From: JANWZL01 sp041640815
Lineage (GTDB): Bacteria > Pseudomonadota > Gammaproteobacteria > Burkholderiales > Thiobacillaceae
Direction of reading: 5' to 3'
NCBI GenBank assembly: GCA_041640815.1
Contig: JBEPZO010000002.1
Span: forward strand, 1 to 64,000
DNA: 64,000 nt
The notes under the pieces are model-generated. The model made no database searches. It saw only the letters and a program-made list of their open reading frames with translations, and was not told the origin of the DNA. Position numbers and translations under genes: made by a program. Shown here piece after piece: positions 1 to 8,185 of this stretch (the stretch's first letter is position 1; every line of letters starts with the position of its first letter).

Positions 1-129
1 CGCTATGGCTTCCTCGGCCACGCCGACGCCAGCCCCTGGACGGGCATGGCCATCGTATCGGCCTGCGCCCTGCTCTTGTCGCTGGCGACTTTGCTGCTCA
101 TCAAAAGCGGCTATAAACTGCGTCATTGA
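1..129 (+). CDS. ABC-2 type transporter permease, C-terminal fragment
   Basis: Frame 1 is open from the window edge to a TGA at 127-129, giving 42 residues. A hydrophobic stretch (roughly residues 16-34) is followed by a short basic tail ending in Leu-Arg-His, as at the last membrane helix of YadH-like ABC-2 permeases. In betaproteobacteria such a permease commonly sits just upstream of a BolA gene and murA, as here. The 20 bp to the next start suggest one operon. Only the tail is visible, so the family call rests largely on context. Confidence 0.6.
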   Translation, partial: RYGFLGHADASPWTGMAIVSACALLLSLATLLLIKSGYKLRH

Positions 130-149
130 CCACTTACTGAGCACTCACC

Positions 150-392
150 ATGGTAACCCCCGAACAAATCGAGTCCTGGATCCGCGCTCGCCTGCCTTGC
201 GAGCACCTGCGGGTCAGCGGCGATGGGCATCATTTCGAGGCGGTGATCGTCAGCGCCGAGTTCCGCGGCAAACCGCTGGTGGCGCGCCACCAACGCGTCT
301 ATGAGGCGCTCGGCGAGCGCATGCAGGCCGACATTCACGCCCTGTCCATGCAGACCCTGACGCCGGAGGAATGGGCCCAGCGCAATGGATAG
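150..392 (+). CDS. ibaG: BolA family protein (IbaG/YrbA-like)
   Basis: This 80-residue protein has the compact BolA fold signature: a central LVARHQRVYEALGE segment (residues 43-56) and the C-terminal IHALSMQTLTPEEW block (62-75) with the conserved His63. BolA proteins partner monothiol glutaredoxins in Fe-S handling; the IbaG branch is typically encoded beside murA. The reading frame overlaps the murA start by 8 bases, which indicates translational coupling. The length is normal for the family. Placement in the IbaG rather than BolA branch is inferred from the neighbourhood. Confidence 0.88.
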   Translation: MVTPEQIESWIRARLPCEHLRVSGDGHHFEAVIVSAEFRGKPLVARHQRVYEALGERMQADIHALSMQTLTPEEWAQRNG

Positions 393-1650
393 ATTGGTCA
401 TCACCGGCGGCCGGCGCTTGACGGGCGAGGTCGCCATCTCCGGCGCCAAAAACGCGGCCTTGCCCATCCTGTGCGCCGCCCTGCTCACGCGCGAGCCGTT
501 GACGCTCACCAATGTGCCGGCGCTCAACGATGTGCGCACCATGCTCAAGCTGCTCACCCAAATGGGGGTGCGGGTGGCACAAGCGAGCGACACGGTGACG
601 CTCGATGCCTGCAACCTGCACAACCCGCTCGCCCCTTATGAGCTGGTGAAGACCATGCGCGCCGCCATCCTGGTGCTCGGGCCATTGGTGGCGCGCCATG
701 GCGAGGCGCGCGTGTCGCTGCCTGGCGGCTGCGCGATCGGCGCGCGGCCGGTGGATCAGCACATCAAGGGCTTAGCCGCCATGGGCGCGCGCATCAGCGT
801 CGACCACGGCTATATCCACGCAGTGGCAACACGGCTCAAAGGGGCGCGCATCTTCACCGACATGGTCACCGTCACCGGCACGGAAAACCTGATGATGGCC
901 GCCTGCCTGGCGGAGGGCGAGACGGTGATCGAGAACGCGGCGCGCGAGCCGGAGGTGGTGGATCTGGCCAACTGCTTGAATGCCATGGGCGCGCGCATCA
1001 GCGGCGCGGGCAGCGATGTCATCCGCATCCAGGGCGTGCAACGGCTGCATGGCGCCACCCACCGCATCATGCCCGACCGCATTGAAACCGGCACCTATCT
1101 GTGCGCCGCGGCCGTCACCGGCGGCGAGATCCGCCTCACCGACACCTCGGCGAGCTACCTGGATGCCGTGGTGGACAAGCTGCTGGATGCCGGCTGCGAC
1201 ATCGAAAGCGAGAAATCACCCGCCGGTGGCGCCATCCACCTCAAGGCCCCGCCGCGCTTGAAAGCGGTATCCCTACGCACCGCCCCCTACCCTGGCTTTC
1301 CGACCGACATGCAGGCCCAGTTCATGGCCATCAACACCGTCGCCGAGGGCACCGCGGTGATCCGCGAGACCATCTTCGAAAACCGCTTCATGCATGCCGT
1401 GGAACTCAGCCGCTTGGGTGCCGACATCCGCATCGACGGCAACACCGCCGTGGTGAGCGGCGTCAAACGGCTCACCGGCGCCACAGTGATGGCCACCGAC
1501 CTGCGGGCCTCGGCCAGCCTGGTCATCGCTGGCCTGGTGGCCGAGGGCGAGACCACAGTGGACCGCATCTACCACCTCGATCGCGGCTACGAGCGGCTGG
1601 AGGAAAAGCTCGCCGCACTCGGCGCGGTCATCCGGCGTGAAAGGTCATGA
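385..1650 (+). CDS. murA: UDP-N-acetylglucosamine 1-carboxyvinyltransferase MurA
   Basis: MurA transfers enolpyruvate from PEP to UDP-GlcNAc, the first committed step of peptidoglycan synthesis in the cytoplasm. The protein is 421 residues, the usual length. Lys22-Asn23 of the substrate-binding SGAKNAALP motif are present. The catalytic loop PGGCAIGARPVD carries the PEP-reactive cysteine at residue 116, the site attacked by fosfomycin, so an ordinary fosfomycin-sensitive enzyme is expected. The start overlaps the BolA gene, and the end overlaps hisG in an ATGA arrangement, linking cell-wall and histidine genes in one transcript, a common betaproteobacterial order. Confidence 0.97.
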   Translation: MDRLVITGGRRLTGEVAISGAKNAALPILCAALLTREPLTLTNVPALNDVRTMLKLLTQMGVRVAQASDTVTLDACNLHNPLAPYELVKTMRAAILVLGPLVARHGEARVSLPGGCAIGARPVDQHIKGLAAMGARISVDHGYIHAVATRLKGARIFTDMVTVTGTENLMMAACLAEGETVIENAAREPEVVDLANCLNAMGARISGAGSDVIRIQGVQRLHGATHRIMPDRIETGTYLCAAAVTGGEIRLTDTSASYLDAVVDKLLDAGCDIESEKSPAGGAIHLKAPPRLKAVSLRTAPYPGFPTDMQAQFMAINTVAEGTAVIRETIFENRFMHAVELSRLGADIRIDGNTAVVSGVKRLTGATVMATDLRASASLVIAGLVAEGETTVDRIYHLDRGYERLEEKLAALGAVIRRERS

Positions 1651-2285
1651 GCATCACCCTCGCCCTGTCCAAGGGCCGCATCTTCGAAGAGACCCTGCCC
1701 CTCCTCGCTGCAGCGGGCATCGCGCCAGCCGAGGACCCGCAGCGCTCGCGCAAGCTGATCATCGACACCAACCGCCCAGACGTGCGGCTGATCATCGTCC
1801 GCGCCAGCGACGTGCCGACTTACGTCCAGCACGGGGCGGCCGATCTCGGCGTGGCGGGCAAGGACGTGCTCATGGAGCACGGCGGCGAGGGACTCTATCA
1901 GCCCGTGGACCTCAACATCGCCCGCTGCCGCATGATGGTCGCCGCGCCGGTGGGCTTCGACTACGCGGCGGCGGTGCGCCGGGGGGCGCGGCTAAGAGTG
2001 GCGACCAAATACGTGCACACCGCCCGCCTGTTCTTCGCCGCCAAGGGCGTGCACGTCGACCTGATCAAACTGTACGGCTCCATGGAGCTCGCGCCACTTG
2101 TGGGACTGGCTGATGTCATCGTCGACTTGGTCTCCACCGGCGGCACCTTGAAGGCCAACAACCTCGTCGCCGTCGAGGAGATCGCCCCGATCAGCTCCCG
2201 TCTGATCGTCAACCAGGCCGCGCTCAAACTCAAGCAGGCGAGCCTCAAGCCGCTCATCGACACCTTCCGTCTGGCAGCAGGCTGA
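1647..2285 (+). CDS. hisG: ATP phosphoribosyltransferase catalytic subunit, short form
   Basis: HisG condenses ATP and PRPP, the first step of histidine synthesis. At 212 residues this is the short form: the catalytic domains are complete, with the TLALSKGRIFEET start and the PRPP-binding DLVSTGGTLKANNL loop, but the C-terminal regulatory domain of the long form is absent. Short HisG proteins require the HisRS-like regulator HisZ, which is not in this window and must be encoded elsewhere. The start codon overlaps the murA stop (ATGA). Confidence 0.95.
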   Translation: MSITLALSKGRIFEETLPLLAAAGIAPAEDPQRSRKLIIDTNRPDVRLIIVRASDVPTYVQHGAADLGVAGKDVLMEHGGEGLYQPVDLNIARCRMMVAAPVGFDYAAAVRRGARLRVATKYVHTARLFFAAKGVHVDLIKLYGSMELAPLVGLADVIVDLVSTGGTLKANNLVAVEEIAPISSRLIVNQAALKLKQASLKPLIDTFRLAAG

Positions 2286-2302
2286 AAAACATTGCATGCG
2301 CA

Positions 2303-2308
2303 TATAAT
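2303..2308 (+). promoter_or_regulatory. Candidate -10 element upstream of hisD
   Basis: A perfect TATAAT lies in the 47-bp hisG-hisD gap, 25 bases before the hisD start. No convincing -35 hexamer is seen 16-18 bases upstream. It could be an internal promoter of the his operon; the match alone is weak evidence. Confidence 0.3.
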
Positions 2309-2332
2309 CGGGCTTTTACCACCGCACCCAAA

Positions 2333-3649
2333 ATGACCCCCCCGTTGCAGATCACCCGCCTCGACACCACGGCCGACGATTTTTCCCGCCAGCTCGATCG
2401 CCTGCTCGCCTTCTCCGAGGCCACCGATGCCGCCGTGCAGGCGGCGGTAGAGGACATCCTGGCCGCGGTGCGTAGCCGCGGGGACACCGCCGTGCTCGAA
2501 TACACCGCCCGCTTCGATCGCTTGCAGGCATCGAGCATGGCCGAGCTCGAGCTCACCCCGGACCGCCTGAAGCAGGCCGAACAAGCCCTTCCCCTGCGCC
2601 TGGAGCGCGCCCTGCGCGAGGCCGCCGAGCGCATCCGCCGCTATCACGAGAAGCAGCTCGTGCAGTCCTGGACCTACACCGAGGCCGACGGCACCCTGCT
2701 CGGCCAGCAGGTCACGCCGCTCGACCGCGTCGGCCTCTATGTGCCGGGCGGCAAGGCGGCCTACCCCTCGTCGGTGCTGATGAACGCCATCCCGGCCAAG
2801 GTGGCCGGGGTCAGGGAGTTGATCATGGTGGTGCCAACACCGGACGGCGTGCAGAACGAGCTGGTGCTCGCCGCCGCGGCCATTGCCGGCGTCGATCGCG
2901 TGTTCACCATCGGCGGCGCCCAGGCGATCGCCGCCTTGGCCTATGGCACCGAGACCATCCCCCAGGTAGACAAGATCGTCGGCCCCGGCAACGCCTATGT
3001 CGCCGAGGCGAAGCGCCGGGTGTTCGGCATCGTCGGCATCGACATGATCGCCGGCCCGTCCGAGATCCTGGTCATCTGCGATGGCCGCACGCCGCCGGAC
3101 TGGATCGCCATGGACCTGTTCTCGCAGGCCGAGCACGACGAACTGGCGCAATCCATCCTGGTGTCGCCGGACGCCGCCTTCCTGGACGCGGTCGAGGCCA
3201 GCATCAACCGCCTCCTGCCCACCCTGCCGCGCCAAGCGGTGATCGCGCAGTCCCTCAAGGCGCGCGGCGGCTTCATCCGCTGCCGTGACTTGGAGGAGGC
3301 GGTCGAGATCGCCAACCGCATCGCCCCTGAACACCTCGAGCTGTCGGTCGAGGAGCCTATGGCCTTGCTCCCCCGCATCCGCCATGCCGGCGCCATCTTC
3401 CTCGGGCGCAACACCTGCGAGGCGCTGGGCGACTACTGCGCCGGGCCCAACCACGTCCTGCCCACCTCTCGCACCGCCCGCTTCTCCTCACCCCTCGGCG
3501 TGTACGACTTCCAGAAGCGATCGAGCTTGATCCAAGTCTCCCCGGCCGGGGCGCGCACCCTGGGCGAGCTGGCGGCAACGCTAGCCTATGGCGAAGGTCT
3601 GCAGGCGCATGGCCGCTCGGCCGAATACCGCATGGAGGGCCCGGCTTGA
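2333..3649 (+). CDS. hisD: Histidinol dehydrogenase
   Basis: HisD is the Zn- and NAD-dependent enzyme that oxidises L-histidinol to histidine in the last two steps of the pathway. The 438-residue length is normal. The signature KIVGPGNAYVAEAKR (residues 214-228) and the FSQAEHDE segment with the Zn-ligand pair Gln265/His268 are present. It follows hisG by 47 bp as in most betaproteobacteria, but the genes that normally come next (hisC, hisB, hisH, hisA) are missing, and the following 117 bp lead directly to hisF. Confidence 0.97.
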   Translation: MTPPLQITRLDTTADDFSRQLDRLLAFSEATDAAVQAAVEDILAAVRSRGDTAVLEYTARFDRLQASSMAELELTPDRLKQAEQALPLRLERALREAAERIRRYHEKQLVQSWTYTEADGTLLGQQVTPLDRVGLYVPGGKAAYPSSVLMNAIPAKVAGVRELIMVVPTPDGVQNELVLAAAAIAGVDRVFTIGGAQAIAALAYGTETIPQVDKIVGPGNAYVAEAKRRVFGIVGIDMIAGPSEILVICDGRTPPDWIAMDLFSQAEHDELAQSILVSPDAAFLDAVEASINRLLPTLPRQAVIAQSLKARGGFIRCRDLEEAVEIANRIAPEHLELSVEEPMALLPRIRHAGAIFLGRNTCEALGDYCAGPNHVLPTSRTARFSSPLGVYDFQKRSSLIQVSPAGARTLGELAATLAYGEGLQAHGRSAEYRMEGPA

Positions 3650-3766
3650 TGACCTCGCCGGCCTTTGAGCGGCCTGTCTACCGCAGCCGTTTGCCCGCGC
3701 GTTGGGCCCGCCTGTCCGCGAGCGGGTGTGCCGGGCGGCCTGGCCAACCCCTTGTCCACTAGGATC

Positions 3767-4537
3767 ATGGGCCTCGCCAAGCGCATCATCCCCTGCCTGG
3801 ACGTCACCGCTGGCCGTGTCGTGAAGGGCGTGCGCTTCGTCGACCTGCGCGATGCCGGCGACCCGGTCGAGATCGCCAGACGCTACGACGAGCAGGGCGC
3901 GGACGAATTGATCTTTCTCGACATCACCGCTAGCGCTGACGAGCGCGACATCATCCTGCACATCATCGAGGACGTGGCCGCCCAGGTCTTCATCCCGCTC
4001 ACCGTCGGTGGTGGCGTGCGCAGTGTCGACGACGTGCGCCGCTTGCTCACCGCCGGTGCCGACAAGGTGTCCATCAACACCGCGGCGGTGGCGAACCCAC
4101 AGCTCGTCGCCGATGCCGCCGACCGTTTCGGCGCCCAATGTATCGTGGTAGCCATCGACGCGAAACAGGTCGCCGATGGCGAGCAGCCCCACTGGGAGGT
4201 CTACACCCACGGTGGACGCCGCCCGACGGGACTCGATGCCGTACAATGGGCACAGCGTGTGGAGGCCCTGGGGGCGGGCGAAATCCTGCTCACCAGCATG
4301 GATCGCGACGGTGCCAAGGCAGGCTTCGACCTCAAGCTCACCCGCGCCATCGTCGATGCGGTGAACATCCCCGTCATCGCCAGCGGCGGAGCCGGCAACC
4401 TGCAGCACCTCGTCGACGGCGTCAAACAAGGCGGCGCGGATGCGGTCCTGGCGGCGAGCATCTTCCACTACGGCGAATACACCATTGAGCAGGCCAAACG
4501 GTACATGGCGGCGCAGGGTGTTGAGGTGAGGATATAG
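3767..4537 (+). CDS. hisF: Imidazole glycerol phosphate synthase cyclase subunit
   Basis: HisF is the TIM-barrel cyclase that uses HisH-derived ammonia to make IGP and AICAR. The open frame extends upstream to 3665, but the family N-terminus (GLAKRIIPCLDV, with catalytic Asp12) begins at the ATG at 3767, preceded by AGGA; this gives 256 residues, the normal size. The second catalytic aspartate is in LLTSMDRDG. Its partner hisH is not in the window. It heads a tight hisF-hisI-hisE-HIT-tat run. Confidence 0.96.
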   Translation: MGLAKRIIPCLDVTAGRVVKGVRFVDLRDAGDPVEIARRYDEQGADELIFLDITASADERDIILHIIEDVAAQVFIPLTVGGGVRSVDDVRRLLTAGADKVSINTAAVANPQLVADAADRFGAQCIVVAIDAKQVADGEQPHWEVYTHGGRRPTGLDAVQWAQRVEALGAGEILLTSMDRDGAKAGFDLKLTRAIVDAVNIPVIASGGAGNLQHLVDGVKQGGADAVLAASIFHYGEYTIEQAKRYMAAQGVEVRI

Positions 4538-4554
4538 GCAGGCGTGTTGACACG

Positions 4555-4944
4555 ATGAGCGAGTCTTGGCTGGATAAGGTGAACTGGAACGAGGAGGGCC
4601 TCGTCACTGCCATCGCGCAGGATGCAGTAAGCCATGACATCCTGATGGTGGCCTGGATGAACCGTGAGGCCCTGCGGCTTACGGCCGAGCGCGGTCAAGC
4701 GGTCTATTGGTCGCGCTCGCGCCGCAAGCTTTGGCACAAGGGGGAAGAATCTGGCCACATCCAGAAGGTCAAGGAAATACGCCTGGATTGCGACGGCGAC
4801 GTCATCCTGCTCAAGGTCGAGCAGGTTGGCGGCATCGCCTGTCATACTGGCCGCCATAGCTGCTTCTTCCAGCGGCTCGAGGGGGAGGTGTGGCAAACGG
4901 TGGAGCCGGTGCTCAAAGACCCGCACGAGATCTATCGACGATGA
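4555..4944 (+). CDS. hisI: Phosphoribosyl-AMP cyclohydrolase
   Basis: This 129-residue enzyme opens the adenine ring of PR-AMP in the third histidine step. The Mg/Zn-binding DCDGD segment and the C-terminal ACHTGRHSCFF motif supply the conserved aspartates and cysteines. It is a stand-alone HisI, with HisE as a separate gene that overlaps it in an ATGA arrangement, the usual state in betaproteobacteria as opposed to the fused HisIE of enterics. Confidence 0.96.
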   Translation: MSESWLDKVNWNEEGLVTAIAQDAVSHDILMVAWMNREALRLTAERGQAVYWSRSRRKLWHKGEESGHIQKVKEIRLDCDGDVILLKVEQVGGIACHTGRHSCFFQRLEGEVWQTVEPVLKDPHEIYRR

Positions 4945-5270
4945 ATGCCAGCGACGTCCTTAGCCGGCTGGCGGACACGCTCGAGGCGCGCAAGGCCGCC
5001 GATCCCCAGCGCTCCTACGTGGCCAGCCTCTACGCCAAGGGCCTGGATGCCATCCTGAAGAAGGTTGCCGAGGAGGCGGCGGAGACCATCATGGCCGCCA
5101 AAGACGGCGTGGCGGAGCGAGTGATCCATGAAACCGCCGATCTGTGGTTCCACACCCTGGTGCTGCTCGCCCACTTGGGTATGCACCCACAGGCCGTGCT
5201 GGCCGAGCTGGTACGACGCGAAGGGGTGTCCGGTATCGAAGAGAAGGCAGCGCGCAAGGAGGGCGCATGA
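4941..5270 (+). CDS. hisE: Phosphoribosyl-ATP pyrophosphatase
   Basis: HisE hydrolyses PR-ATP to PR-AMP and is an all-alpha MazG-like NTP pyrophosphohydrolase. The frame opens earlier (4890), but the ATG at 4941 overlapping the hisI stop gives the family start and a normal 109 residues. The EEAAETIMAAKDG segment followed by ETADLWFHTLVLL carries the metal-binding acidic residues. The end overlaps the HIT gene (ATGA), so translation is coupled. Confidence 0.95.
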   Translation: MNASDVLSRLADTLEARKAADPQRSYVASLYAKGLDAILKKVAEEAAETIMAAKDGVAERVIHETADLWFHTLVLLAHLGMHPQAVLAELVRREGVSGIEEKAARKEGA

Positions 5271-5602
5271 GCGAGTGTATCTTTTGCAAGATCGTGGCCG
5301 GGCAACTGCCCTGCTCCAAGGTTTACGAGGACGACGAAATCCTGGCCTTTCACGACATCCGGCCGGTGGCGCCAGTCCATTTTTTGCTCATCCCCAAGGT
5401 GCACATCGCCTCGCTTGCCGACTGTGACGAGGCCCATCAAGCCCTGCTCGGCCGCATCCTGCTGCTGGCGCCGCGACTGGCGCGGGAACAGGGCCTGACC
5501 AATGGTTTCCGGACGATGATCAACACCGGGCCAGGCGGCGGGCAAGAGGTCTATCATCTACACGTACACGTCTTCGGCGGCGGTCCCCTGCGTCCGATGT
5601 GA
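5267..5602 (+). CDS. HIT family nucleotide-binding protein (HinT-like)
   Basis: This 111-residue histidine-triad protein begins CIFCKIVAGQ and carries the triad motif YHLHVHVFGG near its C-terminus. HinT-type proteins hydrolyse nucleoside phosphoramidates such as AMP-lysine. The ATG at 5267 overlaps the hisE stop; the longer upstream frame lacks family similarity. Its place between hisE and tatA is conserved among betaproteobacteria. The physiological substrate cannot be told from sequence. Confidence 0.93.
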   Translation: MSECIFCKIVAGQLPCSKVYEDDEILAFHDIRPVAPVHFLLIPKVHIASLADCDEAHQALLGRILLLAPRLAREQGLTNGFRTMINTGPGGGQEVYHLHVHVFGGGPLRPM

Positions 5603-5642
5603 GTACGCGCCTCAGACGACCTATTTTTTGAGGAGTGTTGCG

Positions 5643-5873
5643 ATGGGAAGCTTCAGTATCTGGCATTGGCTGATCGTGTTGGCGGTGGTGCTGCTGGTGT
5701 TTGGCACCAAGAAGCTGCGCAACCTTGGCGCCGACCTGGGCGGCGCGATCAAAGGCTTCAAGCAGGCCATGAAGGAGGAGCAAAGCAAGGAGGACAAGGT
5801 CGCGGAATTGCCGCGCCAGGCAGAGACCGGCGCCACCATCGAGGGCGAGGTCAAGCAAAAGCAGCAGGGTTGA
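5643..5873 (+). CDS. tatA: Twin-arginine translocase subunit TatA
   Basis: This 76-residue protein has one N-terminal membrane helix (about residues 3-20), then the FGTKKLRNLG hinge and an amphipathic helix, the hallmarks of TatA, which forms the size-variable pore for folded proteins. The start at 5643 is chosen because AGGAG lies 7 bases before it; an in-frame ATG 15 bases upstream has no such site. A likely Tat client, SoxB, is encoded in this window. Confidence 0.95.
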   Translation: MGSFSIWHWLIVLAVVLLVFGTKKLRNLGADLGGAIKGFKQAMKEEQSKEDKVAELPRQAETGATIEGEVKQKQQG

Positions 5874-5960
5874 TCGCCGCCTCGGCCTCAACGAAGTCAA
5901 GTGGCGGACATGCCGTAGTGATGGCTTTTGCTCGCATCGCACGCTAACGCTCTCTGCCCG

Positions 5961-6425
5961 ATGTTCGACATCGCCTTCTCCGAGCTCATCGTCATCGGCA
6001 TCGTGGCGCTGATCGTCATCGGTCCCGAGCGGCTACCCAAGCTGGCCCGCACCGCCGGCCAGTGGCTAGGCCGGCTCAACCGCTACGTCGCGCAGGTCAA
6101 GCAGGACATCGACCGCGACCTAAAGCTGGAGGAGCTGCGTCGCCTGCAGCAGGAGATGAAAGAGACCGCCCAGCGCTACGAGATCCTGGCCAATGAGACA
6201 CGCCAGGAGCTCGCCCAGGAAGCGGACCACCTGAAACGGGTGGTGGCGGCGATGTCGGCCACCGATGCCGGCCTGACGCAGAAGGCCTACGAGGCGCTCA
6301 CCGCCGCCGCGACCCAGGACGACGGGGCCTCGCCCGCCGTGGCAGAAACCACCCCAGATCAGACCCAAACGCAGACGCCAGGCGCAGGACAAGACCAACC
6401 GCCGAGGGATGACGAGAACCGCTAA
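5961..6425 (+). CDS. tatB: Twin-arginine translocase subunit TatB
   Basis: TatB forms the substrate-recognition complex with TatC. The protein starts MFDIAFSELIVIGIVALIV, a single membrane helix, followed by the IGPERLPKLAR hinge, a long amphipathic helix and a Pro/Thr/Gln-rich tail; 154 residues. The ATG at 5961 matches the family N-terminus, while an upstream in-frame start would add 11 unrelated residues before the helix. It lies between tatA and tatC. Confidence 0.94.
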   Translation: MFDIAFSELIVIGIVALIVIGPERLPKLARTAGQWLGRLNRYVAQVKQDIDRDLKLEELRRLQQEMKETAQRYEILANETRQELAQEADHLKRVVAAMSATDAGLTQKAYEALTAAATQDDGASPAVAETTPDQTQTQTPGAGQDQPPRDDENR

Positions 6426-6506
6426 GGCTTCTCGCAGCAAATGGCGGTTTATGCCTCGGCCGTCGCGATGTCAAGCCTATCCCGTGATCGCAGGTAATCG
6501 CCGGGC

Positions 6507-7316
6507 ATGCAAGACCAGCAAACCTTCATCTCGCACCTGATCGAACTACGCGACCGGCTGCTGCGCGCCGTCGTCGCCTGGCTCATCATCTTCGTCTGCC
6601 TCTTTCCCTGGGCCAAGGAGCTCTATACCCTGCTCGCCCAACCCATGCTCGCCTCCCTACCGCAAGGCGGGCAGATGATCGCCACAGAGGTCGTCACCCC
6701 CTTCTTCGTGCCGGTGAAGGTGGCGATGCTGGCGGCCTTCCTCCTCGCCCTGCCCTACATGATGTACCAGGCCTGGGCCTTTATCGCGCCGGGACTTTAC
6801 GCGCACGAGAAGCGGATCATCCTGCCGCTGTCGATCGCCAGCGTGGTGCTCTTCATCATCGGCATGGCCTTCGCCTACTTCCTCGTCTTCCCGGTGGTGT
6901 TCGGCTTCGTGGTTAGCATCGCCCCGGAAGGGGTGGCGGTGATGACCGACATCAACAAGTATCTCGACTTCGTCATCACGCTATTCATCGCCTTCGGCGT
7001 CACCTTCGAAGTGCCCATCGTCGTCGTCGCGCTCACCAAGATGGGGGTGGTGGAGCTCGAGGCGCTACGCCATGGCAGGCCCTATGTCATCGTCGGCGCC
7101 TTCGTCATCGCGGCCATCGTCACGCCGCCCGATGTCATCTCGCAGTTCATGTTGGCGGTGCCGATGTGGCTGCTCTATGAGGCTGGCCTCCTGGTCGCGG
7201 CCTGGCTCGCCAAACCCAGCGATGAGGCGGTACAAGACGAATACCGTCCGCTGACCGACGAGGAGATGGAAGCCGAGCTAGACCGGATCGAAGAAGAACA
7301 GAAAAAGGCCCGCTAG
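6507..7316 (+). CDS. tatC: Twin-arginine translocase subunit TatC
   Basis: TatC is the multi-spanning receptor that binds twin-arginine signal peptides. The 269-residue protein shows the family pattern: the N-terminal FISHLIELRDRLLRA motif with the conserved glutamate and arginines of the signal-peptide site, six hydrophobic helices, and a charged C-terminal tail. It closes the run from murA/his. No strong terminator directly follows it; the hairpin at 7411-7432 has its T-run on the other strand. Confidence 0.96.
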   Translation: MQDQQTFISHLIELRDRLLRAVVAWLIIFVCLFPWAKELYTLLAQPMLASLPQGGQMIATEVVTPFFVPVKVAMLAAFLLALPYMMYQAWAFIAPGLYAHEKRIILPLSIASVVLFIIGMAFAYFLVFPVVFGFVVSIAPEGVAVMTDINKYLDFVITLFIAFGVTFEVPIVVVALTKMGVVELEALRHGRPYVIVGAFVIAAIVTPPDVISQFMLAVPMWLLYEAGLLVAAWLAKPSDEAVQDEYRPLTDEEMEAELDRIEEEQKKAR

Positions 7317-7410
7317 CCCTTCATTGGCGCGACTAGTTTTTGGCAGCGACAAGGGAACGAATGCCAGGCGGCTGCGCCTTGGCGCCCGACGCCGGTGGGC
7401 GCCAGGGATG

Positions 7411-7432
7411 AAAAACCCCGCGCGGGCGGGGT
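7411..7432 (-). terminator. Rho-independent terminator of rpmB-rpmG
   Basis: A 7-bp GC-rich stem (7415-7421 with 7426-7432, 4-base loop) is followed, on the minus strand, by a run of five T. It sits 28 bases after the rpmG stop. Without a T-run on the plus strand it would terminate tatC transcription less efficiently. Confidence 0.85.
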
Positions 7433-7459
7433 CGTCGAGGACGGCGCAGCGAGTACGTC

Positions 7460-7627
7460 TTACTTCAGCTTGGTCTCTTTGTACTCGACGTGTTTGCGCG
7501 CCTTGGGGTCGTATTTCTTGATCACCAGTTTCTCAGGCATCTTCTTTTTATTCTTGGTTGTAGTGTAGAAATGGCCGGTCCCTGCCGTGGACTCAAGCTT
7601 GATCTTTTCGCGTCCGCCTTTAGCCAT
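7460..7627 (-). CDS. rpmG: 50S ribosomal protein L33
   Basis: A 55-residue basic protein beginning MAKGGREKIKLESTAGTGHF and ending in ETKLK matches L33. The family zinc-ribbon cysteines are absent, so this is the zinc-independent (C-minus) form. It follows rpmB by 11 bp, the conserved rpmB-rpmG operon, and precedes a clear terminator. Confidence 0.95.
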   Translation of the reverse strand: MAKGGREKIKLESTAGTGHFYTTTKNKKKMPEKLVIKKYDPKARKHVEYKETKLK

Positions 7628-7638
7628 CTTGCATCCCT

Positions 7639-7872
7639 TCAGATCTCGCCGCGCGCCCGCAGATCGGCCAGCACCGCCTCGATGCCATTCTTATCGATTA
7701 GCCGCAAGCCAGCGTTGGAAACACGCAGACGTACCCAGCGTTTCTCGCTCTCCACCCAGAAGCGGTGGTACTGCAGATTGGGCAGGAAGCGGCGCTTGGT
7801 CTTGTTGTTGGCGTGGGAGACGTTGTTACCCACCATTGGCTTTTTGCCGGTAACTTGACATACTCGGGCCAT
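7639..7872 (-). CDS. rpmB: 50S ribosomal protein L28
   Basis: This 77-residue protein begins MARVCQVTGKKPMVGNNVSH, with the NKTKRRFLPNLQ core typical of L28, a large-subunit protein. AAAGGA lies just upstream of the start on the minus strand. It is the first gene of rpmB-rpmG; the promoter must lie in the AT-rich stretch above about 7880. Confidence 0.96.
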   Translation of the reverse strand: MARVCQVTGKKPMVGNNVSHANNKTKRRFLPNLQYHRFWVESEKRWVRLRVSNAGLRLIDKNGIEAVLADLRARGEI

Positions 7873-8185
7873 GGCATTGGTCCTTTGTTAAAAACATTAA
7901 TGATATCCTGAAGACTCACAGCTCGTCAAAAGTCGACCACATCAGAGGACACTCCGCTAAGCAGAAGTAACCGCTCACCAAGCTTCAATTTTTCCCTTAG
8001 GACGCGGGAGAACGCTAAACGCTGATGAATGTGCTAGAAAGCTACCCCAGTAGTTAAGCCGACTCGGCCGAAATAGCGAGGGGGCACACGTCGGATGGCG
8101 CGCGTCAACAAGCGCTATGGTAAGCAAAAACAAACAATGAGTAACGGGGGCACGAACCGGTCTGGCAGCTGAATCAAAGTCCTGC
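7873..8185. other. Intergenic stretch with no recognised gene
   Basis: These 313 bp separate rpmB from the DUF3135 gene. The part next to rpmB is AT-rich and probably carries the rpmB promoter. I see no convincing ORF, tRNA, strong hairpin or repeat in the rest. Confidence 0.5.

Noticed and set aside
1961..3454. Long open frame antisense to hisD and hisG
   Set aside because: It lies opposite well-conserved enzymes and consists of His/Asp/Gly-rich residues typical of antisense frames in GC-rich DNA.
3649..3762. Possible 37-codon gene overlapping the hisD stop
   Set aside because: It has no recognisable family, high GC and Arg/Pro/Ala-rich composition typical of chance frames; discussed only as part of the hisD-hisF junction.
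7324..7521. 65-codon frame after tatC
   Set aside because: It runs through the rpmB-rpmG terminator and antisense to rpmG.
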